From assembly GCA_015060555.1 (NCBI GenBank), contig SUYG01000021.1, positions 1 through 11,588 on the forward strand: a stretch of 11,588 nucleotides of DNA, given 5' to 3'. This stretch comes from Physcousia sp015060555. GTDB lineage: Bacteria > Bacteroidota > Bacteroidia > Bacteroidales > Bacteroidaceae. A program made the translations under genes and the position numbers. A model generated the notes under the pieces. That model had not been told where the DNA came from and made no database searches. It saw only the letters and a list, made by a program, of their open reading frames with translations. Of this stretch, positions 6,239 through 11,588 are shown in pieces. Position 1 is the stretch's first letter; every line of letters begins with the position of its first letter.

Positions 6239-6355
6239 TCTCTGTGACCTTCGCCTAAGACAAAACCTGCGAAGCGTTTTGGCTGGCTCTCCGTACTTCC
6301 AGATCATGACAGCAACAGGACTTGCCTCCGTTCCTCTGTGCCTCTGTGGTTAGAA
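6237..6355 (-). repeat. Structured CACAGAG repeat, copy C (right arm, inverted)
   Basis: Read on the minus strand, the leading arm matches copy B at 57/67 positions and copy A at 56/67 without gaps. The hairpin is AGCCAAAAC, loop GCTTCGCAG, then GTTTTGTCT, between GAGCC and TAGGC. One of nine pairs is mismatched. Against copy A, the fifth stem pair has changed from T-A to A-T, a compensatory change. The inner end meets the stop codon of the GxxExxY gene. Confidence 0.85.
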
Positions 6356-6364
6356 AAAACATTG

Positions 6365-6503
6365 AGCCCCTTGAACTCTTGAACCTCTTAGACTGCGCGC
6401 CAGCGCTGAACCTTGCATCTTGAATCCTAAATCTTGAACCTTGAACCCCTTGAACTTCTTTAACCCCTTAAACTCTTAAACCGCGCGCCAGCGCTGAAAT
6501 CTT
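6365..6503 (+). repeat. Two further copies of the CTTGAACCC / GCGCGCCAGCGC repeat
   Basis: The phrase CCCCTTGAACTCTTGAAC leads to CTGCGCGCCAGCGCTGAACC and TTGCATC (6367-6419). After more CTTGAATCC units, CCCCTTAAACTCTTAAAC leads to CGCGCGCCAGCGCTGAAATC at about 6464-6501. Both contain GCGC-GCCA-GCGC, a small hairpin. They are in the same orientation as 5549-5620, so the GxxExxY element is bracketed by this family. The last copy runs into the stop codon of the S41 gene on the other strand. Confidence 0.65.
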
Positions 6504-7509
6504 ATTTGCCGCTGAGGAGGGTGCGGGCGGATTCGATGAGGGTGTCAAGATTCTTTTGGCGGTCCTCGGGGGTGAGGGAGACGGGGATGTCGGGTTGGAT
6601 GCCGAACTCGATGTGGTGCATATCACGGTCGTACATGGGACAGGCCGAGAAGCGGACACTCCAGCCGTTGGGGAGCTCCGAGGAGAAGGGCATCCCGCTG
6701 CCGCCGCCGGTCTGATCGCCCATGACGGTGACATTTGGGCAGCACTTCATGTCGCGCACGAAGTTGTTGGTGGCGCTGTAGCAACGGCGGTTGGTGAGGA
6801 CGACGGTGGCTTTCTGCCAGCGTACGCCGTCGGAGGGCTCCAGGTACTGCTTCACGGGCTCCGAGAAGTCGTTGTGGCCGGGGCCTGTCTTGTGGCTGAT
6901 GTAGCCCACATGGAGGAGTTCGTTGGTGAAGCGCTGCGCGAGGGCTTCGGCGGTGGTGAGGTTGCCGCCACTGTTGTTGCGCACATCGAGGATGAGGCCG
7001 CTGCAGGACTGCAGGGCGAGGAAGACGGCGTCGAGGTTGCCCTCGCCGATGGCGGTGGTGAAGCTGGGGCAGACGACATAGGCGATGTTGTCGTCGAGGA
7101 TGCGATAGCTGATGCCGGAGGCTATCTTGTAGTCGGTGCCGAGGTAGGCGTCCTGCAGGTCCTGGTAGAAGTTGGGCGGGAAGTCCTCGTACCACGACCA
7201 GTTGCGCCCCACGTCGGCCGGGGTGTAGAGGTTGACGTGGCCGTCGCGCAGTTCGCTGAGCATCTCGGTGAGGACTTCGAAGAGCTGGGCGCTGGTCATG
7301 TCATCAGAGAGGCGTGCACGGTAGCGGCTGCGCACCTCGTTCCAGTCGAGGCCTATGGCCTGGCGCTTGTAGTCGAGGAAGCAGTAGTGTTCATCGACAA
7401 TCTTCCAGAGGGCGTTGAAGTTGCCTTCGGGGGTGTTGTCGAACTGCTCTTCCTGGGCACAGGCGGCGAGCAGGAAGATAGCAAAAAGGAAGTAAAGAAG
7501 CTTTTTCAT
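6502..7509 (-). CDS. S41-family (C-terminal processing / tricorn-like) peptidase, predicted lipoprotein
   Basis: 335 residues. The N-terminus is a lipoprotein signal: MKKLLYFLFA, a hydrophobic stretch and L-A-A-C17, so the protein should be lipid-anchored in the envelope. The S41 landmarks are in order: the leading helical part with LRDGHVNL (87-94), the beta-strand LDVRNNSGGN (174-183), the probable nucleophile S245 in CYSATNNF, GDQTGGGSGMP (264-274) and the closing GIQPDIPV (303-310). A clear PDZ domain was not recognised. The Lys of the Ser/Lys dyad in classical C-terminal proteases is not obvious after TGGG, as in other short Bacteroidetes S41 lipoproteins, so the mechanism is uncertain. 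Its substrate is unknown. It is divergent from the GH5-GH43 gene across 185 bases. A long frame on the opposite strand (6556-7584) is a shadow of its GC-rich codons. Confidence 0.85.
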   Translation of the reverse strand: MKKLLYFLFAIFLLAACAQEEQFDNTPEGNFNALWKIVDEHYCFLDYKRQAIGLDWNEVRSRYRARLSDDMTSAQLFEVLTEMLSELRDGHVNLYTPADVGRNWSWYEDFPPNFYQDLQDAYLGTDYKIASGISYRILDDNIAYVVCPSFTTAIGEGNLDAVFLALQSCSGLILDVRNNSGGNLTTAEALAQRFTNELLHVGYISHKTGPGHNDFSEPVKQYLEPSDGVRWQKATVVLTNRRCYSATNNFVRDMKCCPNVTVMGDQTGGGSGMPFSSELPNGWSVRFSACPMYDRDMHHIEFGIQPDIPVSLTPEDRQKNLDTLIESARTLLSGK

Positions 7510-7522
7510 TGTTTTGCGACGG

Positions 7523-7530
7523 CAAAAATA
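7523..7530 (-). promoter_or_regulatory. -7 box (TATTTTTG) before the S41 gene
   Basis: On the minus strand TATTTTTG fits TAnnTTTG and lies 14 bases before the start codon at 7509, leaving a very short leader. No matching -33 element was seen. The box is weaker evidence than the TACCTTTG boxes elsewhere because the area is A/T-rich. Confidence 0.4.
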
Positions 7531-7644
7531 GGTAAATTTGACGATTTGACGACTTACGAACTGACAATTTTACATTTTTTGTGAAAAGTTTAAGTGTAAG
7601 CATGAAAAAAAGTGGTTTTCCTATGCGCGCAAACGAAAAAAATG

Positions 7645-7652
7645 TACCTTTG
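7645..7652 (+). promoter_or_regulatory. -7 box (TACCTTTG) before the GH5-GH43 gene
   Basis: TACCTTTG fits TAnnTTTG and lies 42 bases before the ATG at 7695. With the minus-strand box at 7523-7530 it makes the 7510-7694 gap a divergent promoter region. No operator-like dyad was recognised between them. Confidence 0.6.
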
Positions 7653-7694
7653 CGGTGAAATTAGGAAAAAAGACATAAACCAACTGACTAAAAA

Positions 7695-10600
7695 ATGAGA
7701 AGATTTCTGCTTACAGCAATGGTAGCACTGTTGTCTGTCGTAGCACAGGCACAGGCACTCACGCCCCTTCCCAGCTTGCATGTGGAAGGTAAGTGGCTTG
7801 TCGATACGTACGGCAACCACGTGGTGTCGCATGGTGTGATGGACACGCCGAGTATGTGGTTCAACAGCAACCGCTGGACGGGCGGCTACAACGAGACAGG
7901 CGCCAAGAATTGTAGAGCCTACTTCCACAAGGTCTTCGACGGCCTGCAGCAGGCCAAGTGCGACGTCTTCCGTTTGCATCTGGATCCAGCATGGACCAAC
8001 GACAACAATGTCAATGCCCCGGGATTCGTGACCATCAACGGTAACGAAAGTACTGACCCCTTAGGTCAGAAGGTGGGCGGCGAGGCCAACATTCAGCACT
8101 TCAACATAGAACGCCTGAAGACCTTCCTCAAATCCCTCTATATCCCCTTGATGATGGACGCCATTGACCACGGACTGTACGTTGTGGTGCGTCCTCCAGG
8201 CGTCTGCCCCGGTGAAATTCGCGTGAATAGCTACTACCAGGATTATCTGCTGGATGTGTGGGATGTGGTGTCTAAGGACGAGACCATTCAGGCTTACGCC
8301 GGTCAGATCAGCATCGAGCTGGCCAACGAGCCCGTGAGCGTGAAGAATGCCAGTGGACAGAACGACGAAAAGGCGCTGCGTGACTTCTTCCAACCTGTCG
8401 TCAACAAGATTCGCGACAATGGCTTCAAGGGTGTCATCTGGGTGCCCGGAGCCGGCTGGCAGGCCAGCTATGCCGACTACAAGAAATACCCCATCGAGGA
8501 CGTGAACTTCGGCTATGCCGTGCACGACTACAACGGCTGGTACGGTTGCGACGACAAATATTACACACCTGCCGACGTGCCGGCCAGGACACAGGCCAAG
8601 ATCAATCAGTTCCACAACCAGGTGCCCGTGGTCGATACCAACCCCGTCATCATCACCGAGATCGACTGGAGCCCTGTCAAGGAGGGCACCGGCCACTACA
8701 ACGAGCACGGCGAATGGGTGGAGTCGAACTGGGGCACATGGGCTACCGGACGAACGTCGGTGTGGGGCACCATCACGAAGGGGGTGTACGACCACTATGG
8801 TAACATCTCCATGACGTTGTCCGGCTCCGACTGCCTCCTGGATGTCCCCAGCCTGCTGCAGACGGGCGTCGCCTCGCCAGCCTTCGGAGGCTTGGAGGAA
8901 GCCTGTGGCAAGGCGTGCTTCGACTGGTACGCCGAGTACGCCAAGGTGAACAACCCCGTTCCCGACTATGTCAACGAGGCCCCGATGGGCGACCAGGGCG
9001 ACGGCACCTACAAGAACCCCGTGGTGCGCGCTGACTTCCCCGACCCCGACGTAATCCGCGTGGACGACACCTTCTACATGGTCTCCACCACGATGAGCCT
9101 CTTCCCGGGTGCCACCATCCTGAAATCCAAGGACCTGGTGAACTGGGAGTACTGCGCACAGCCGCTGCAGCAGCTGACGAACACCGACGAGGCATACGAG
9201 CTGAAGAACAACAAGGACGCCTATGCCAGCGGCATGTGGGCTCCCTCAATGAAATACTACGACGGCAAGTTCTATATCCTCATCAACGAGAAACGCCCCA
9301 TCGACGGCTGGAACCTGAACGGCTGGCTGCTGACGACCACGAACCCCGAGGGCACGTGGTCTGCCAAGAAGCTGTCGCGCAGCTACTATGACCCCGGAAT
9401 GCTCTTCGACGGCGACAATATCTACGTGGCCCAGGGCATCGGCAACATCTCGGTGTGTGAGGTGGACGCGAACTTCAACTGCAAGAAGGAGGTGACCGTG
9501 GTCAGCGGCAAGGACGGACTCGAAGGATGTCACTTCTACAAGAAAGGCAGCTACTACTACATCTACGCCACCTACGGCGGATGGCCCAGCGGACAGGTGG
9601 TGTTCCGCTCCACAGACCCCTTCGGCCCCTATGAGGAGAAGATGCTGGTGGAGAAGGTCATCGACGGCAAACCCAACACCATCCACCAGGGCGCCCTCGT
9701 GGACGACACCAAGGGCAAGTGGTGGACCATCATGCAGCAAGATCTGGGCTGCCTGGGACGCTTCCCCAACCTGCAGCCCGTGAAATGGGTGGATGGATGG
9801 CCTGTCGTGGGCAACGAGGGCGTGCCGTATGAGAGCTACACCAAGCCCGCAACGTCAGAGGCTTATCCCCTCATGAAGCGCCTGCCGACCACAGACAACT
9901 TCCGCAGCTACCCCCTCGGCATGCAGTGGGAGTGGAACCACATCCCCGACCAGACGGCTTGGAGCCTCTTCGAGCGCCAAGGCTGGCTGCGCATCAAGAC
10001 CAATCAGGTTGTCAGCAGCCTGCCGCAGGCACGTAATATGCTGACACAGCGCATCTTCATGAATCCCGACAAGGCCACGACAGGAACCGTGCGCCTGGAT
10101 GTCAGCCGTCTGCAGGAGGGCGACCGCGCCGGCATCTGCATCTTCCAGGACCCCTATGCCGCCATCGCCATCGAGAAGAAGAACGGCGAGCCGCAACTGG
10201 TGTGGTGGCAGGATAAGGTGAAGGATGCCGGCAGCAGCTTCACACCTGCCGAGAAGACGAAGGCCGTGACGCTGACGGACAACATCGTATATCTGCGCGC
10301 TGCCATCAAGTACGGCGAGAACAAGGCACGCTTCTACTACTCAACCGACAACAAGACGTGGCAGCAGCTGGGCGACGCCACCTCGCAGAGCTTCAACCTG
10401 AGCATCTTCTTCGGCTCGCGCTTCGGCCTCTTCTGCTACTCCACGAAGATGGCTGGTGCCACGGCAGACTTCGACTGGTTCTCGACAGAGGACAGCTACG
10501 ACGAGGATGAGCTCTATCAGCCGCTGATTCCCACCATCGACGAGAAGATGTACACGGTGAAGAAGATTGTGCCGGCCAGCAAGTTGCTTGAAGCATCCAT

Positions 10601-11411
10601 TGGCGGATGGAACGCACCCGGCATCACGGCCACCTTCGCCGACAAGCACACGGAGAACGTCTCCACACAGACCTTCTTCGAGCCCGACTCCGCAGGAGTG
10701 GTGGATTTCAAGAACGGACAGATGGTGGGTGTTGGCCAAGGCAGCACCCGCGTGAAAGCCTCCTTCGTGGATATGCTGGGCAACCAGGTGGACACGGCCT
10801 TCACGGCCAAGTCAGGCTACTTCCCGCTTGACCCGCTGTTCATCACCACCGACATCTCCGGTACCAACACCTTCACGCGCAATTCCACCAACGGCATCTT
10901 CAGGTTCAGCGCCGAGGGTCAGGCCGGATGGACGTACTCCAAAGGCATTGACATGACGCCCTACAAGTACCTCGTCATCCTGCTGACCAGAAGGCAGACG
11001 GCCGACGCGCACGTGAACCTATATACTACGAACAGGCTGACAGGCACCTGCTTCTCCTCGGAGAAGTTCGGCGACAGTCTCACGATATGCATCAACCTGG
11101 ACGAGGCCATCGTCACCTCCAAGACCAACCAGGGCAAGCCGCTGAACCGCAAGTCCATCAAGATGGTGACCTTCACAGGTTCCGCTGCCAACAAGGCCCT
11201 CTATGTCAAGGATATGTTCCTGACCAACGACACGCAGTACGATCCCACGGGCGTCTTCGACGTGACGACCAACCGGCAGGAGGCTCCGCAGGTGGATGTC
11301 TTCTCGCTCTCCGGCCAGATGCTGCGCAACGGTGTACAGCGCTCGCAGGCGCTCAGCGGACTGCCTGCCGGCATCTACATCGTGGACGGCAAGAAGGTGA
11401 TGGTGAAATAG
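7695..11411 (+). CDS. Exported GH5-GH43 bifunctional glycoside hydrolase with accessory domains and sorting tail
   Basis: 1238 residues. Residues 1-19 are a signal peptide ending AQA. A GH5 domain (about 25-420) shows VFRLHLDPAW, the acid/base E212 in IELANEP and the probable nucleophile E322 in IITEIDWSP. A GH43 five-bladed propeller (about 436-715) shows the base D450 in DFPDPDV, the pKa-modulating D566 in YYDPGM and the acid E610 in GLEGCHFY. A beta-sandwich of the GH43_C2/DUF1349 kind follows (about 735-930), then a bacterial Ig-like segment (about 955-1040), a further beta-rich domain (about 1045-1178) and a tail SLSGQML ... GIYIVDGKKVMVK. All expected catalytic residues are present. The likely job is hemicellulose (xylan or arabinoxylan) breakdown, with GH5 cutting the backbone and GH43 removing xylose or arabinose; the substrate is inferred. 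The gene is GC-rich, unlike the middle of the upstream exported protein. Confidence 0.9.
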   Translation: MRRFLLTAMVALLSVVAQAQALTPLPSLHVEGKWLVDTYGNHVVSHGVMDTPSMWFNSNRWTGGYNETGAKNCRAYFHKVFDGLQQAKCDVFRLHLDPAWTNDNNVNAPGFVTINGNESTDPLGQKVGGEANIQHFNIERLKTFLKSLYIPLMMDAIDHGLYVVVRPPGVCPGEIRVNSYYQDYLLDVWDVVSKDETIQAYAGQISIELANEPVSVKNASGQNDEKALRDFFQPVVNKIRDNGFKGVIWVPGAGWQASYADYKKYPIEDVNFGYAVHDYNGWYGCDDKYYTPADVPARTQAKINQFHNQVPVVDTNPVIITEIDWSPVKEGTGHYNEHGEWVESNWGTWATGRTSVWGTITKGVYDHYGNISMTLSGSDCLLDVPSLLQTGVASPAFGGLEEACGKACFDWYAEYAKVNNPVPDYVNEAPMGDQGDGTYKNPVVRADFPDPDVIRVDDTFYMVSTTMSLFPGATILKSKDLVNWEYCAQPLQQLTNTDEAYELKNNKDAYASGMWAPSMKYYDGKFYILINEKRPIDGWNLNGWLLTTTNPEGTWSAKKLSRSYYDPGMLFDGDNIYVAQGIGNISVCEVDANFNCKKEVTVVSGKDGLEGCHFYKKGSYYYIYATYGGWPSGQVVFRSTDPFGPYEEKMLVEKVIDGKPNTIHQGALVDDTKGKWWTIMQQDLGCLGRFPNLQPVKWVDGWPVVGNEGVPYESYTKPATSEAYPLMKRLPTTDNFRSYPLGMQWEWNHIPDQTAWSLFERQGWLRIKTNQVVSSLPQARNMLTQRIFMNPDKATTGTVRLDVSRLQEGDRAGICIFQDPYAAIAIEKKNGEPQLVWWQDKVKDAGSSFTPAEKTKAVTLTDNIVYLRAAIKYGENKARFYYSTDNKTWQQLGDATSQSFNLSIFFGSRFGLFCYSTKMAGATADFDWFSTEDSYDEDELYQPLIPTIDEKMYTVKKIVPASKLLEASIGGWNAPGITATFADKHTENVSTQTFFEPDSAGVVDFKNGQMVGVGQGSTRVKASFVDMLGNQVDTAFTAKSGYFPLDPLFITTDISGTNTFTRNSTNGIFRFSAEGQAGWTYSKGIDMTPYKYLVILLTRRQTADAHVNLYTTNRLTGTCFSSEKFGDSLTICINLDEAIVTSKTNQGKPLNRKSIKMVTFTGSAANKALYVKDMFLTNDTQYDPTGVFDVTTNRQEAPQVDVFSLSGQMLRNGVQRSQALSGLPAGIYIVDGKKVMVK

Positions 11412-11413
11412 TG

Positions 11414-11453
11414 ACAGATTAACAGATTAACGAGTTAACAAATTAACAGACTC
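11414..11453 (+). repeat. 8-bp tandem repeat (ACAGATTA, five imperfect units)
   Basis: Units are ACAGATTA, ACAGATTA, ACGAGTTA, ACAAATTA and ACAGACTC, starting two bases after the stop codon of the GH5-GH43 gene. Confidence 0.7.
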
Positions 11454-11476
11454 AACTTTCGGAAGTATAAGAGACC

Positions 11477-11503
11477 ACAGATTTAACAGATTAAACAGAT
11501 TCA
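11477..11503 (+). repeat. 9-bp tandem repeat (ACAGATTTA, three imperfect units)
   Basis: Units are ACAGATTTA, ACAGATTAA and ACAGATTCA. The preceding CC makes CCACAGATT, the phrase also found in the 96-bp repeats, so this may be a related, degenerated member. Confidence 0.55.
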
Positions 11504-11551
11504 AAGCTACTTGTTATCATGAATTGTTTTACATATTGCGCAGATTTAGAG

Positions 11552-11572
11552 CGAGACGCTTTGCGGGTCTCG
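11552..11572 (+). other. Hairpin with the same loop type as the structured repeats
   Basis: CGAGAC (11552-11557) pairs with GTCTCG (11567-11572) over the 9-base loop GCTTTGCGG. Copies A and C have loops GCTACGCAG and GCTTCGCAG with unrelated stems. The GAGCC and TAGGC borders are missing here, so membership in the family is uncertain. It could also act in termination of the GH5-GH43 transcript, though no T-run follows. Confidence 0.45.
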
Positions 11573-11588
11573 ATTGCATTCATCTCTG

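Larger units (their letters stand above)
5623..6355 (+). mobile_element. Candidate inverted-repeat element carrying a GxxExxY gene
   Basis: Copy B (plus) and copy C (minus) of the structured repeat enclose one gene with its own promoter and nothing else. The outer ends match exactly: TTCTAACCACAGAGGCACAG at 5623 and its reverse complement ending at 6355. The inner ends (CACAGAGATT plus AA) also match. The unit is about 733 bp and encodes no transposase or recombinase, so movement, if any, would need help from elsewhere. No target-site duplication is evident. An alternative is that two solo repeats became fixed around the gene by chance or by homologous exchange. Confidence 0.55.

Noticed and set aside
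5549..6503. CRISPR-like array
   Set aside because: The repeated units are short, degenerate and irregularly spaced with no distinct spacers, and no cas gene is present.
6556..7584. Long plus-strand reading frame of 342 codons opposite the S41 gene
   Set aside because: Its composition is dominated by V, A, G, E and D, as expected from the complement of GC-rich codons. The minus-strand frame has a lipoprotein signal and S41 motifs.
8061..8795. Minus-strand frame of 244 codons inside the GH5-GH43 gene
   Set aside because: It is a shadow of GC-rich coding sequence; the plus strand carries intact GH5 catalytic motifs across the same bases.

Overview
The window looks like a chromosomal segment of a gut or rumen Bacteroidales, most likely Prevotella-like. 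Bacteroidetes-type -7 boxes (TAnnTTTG) stand before five genes, Shine-Dalgarno signals are weak, and two large exported proteins end in the GKKVxVK tail typical of Prevotella/Bacteroides secreted proteins. The assignment is by pattern; no database was searched.

Layout. 1-582: a probable structured 3' end of an upstream transcript, then repeat-rich intergenic DNA and a promoter. 583-4236: a 1217-residue exported protein with several carbohydrate-binding-like beta-sandwich modules and no recognised catalytic domain. A 66-residue acidic small protein (4268-4468) and a strong hairpin terminator follow. 4540-6500 is a repeat island. It holds an MNT nucleotidyltransferase (antitoxin type) followed by a truncated HEPN partner, and a GxxExxY-family gene enclosed by two inverted copies of a ~120-bp structured repeat. 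6502-7509 (minus): an S41-type lipoprotein peptidase. 7695-11411 (plus, divergent from the peptidase): a 1238-residue exported GH5-GH43 fusion, probably a two-step hemicellulase. 11412-11588: short tandem repeats and a small hairpin.

The most interesting feature is the repeat present at 4655-4769, 5623-5748 and, inverted, 6237-6355. In all three copies a 9+9-nt stem sits exactly between constant GAGCC and TAGGC boundaries. The stem sequence differs between copies but pairing is kept: two perfect stems and one with a single mismatch. Two copies in inverted orientation enclose the GxxExxY gene, giving a ~733-bp element with no transposase, and its stop codon lies at the repeat border. A second repeat family (202-297 and 5455-5548, inverted) and a third, low-complexity family add to the island.

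The two large exported proteins and the peptidase fit a polysaccharide-degrading lifestyle. The genes do not form one operon, and no SusC/SusD pair is in the window. The middle of the 1217-residue gene is much more AT-rich than its signal-peptide and tail segments, suggesting a modular or acquired passenger.
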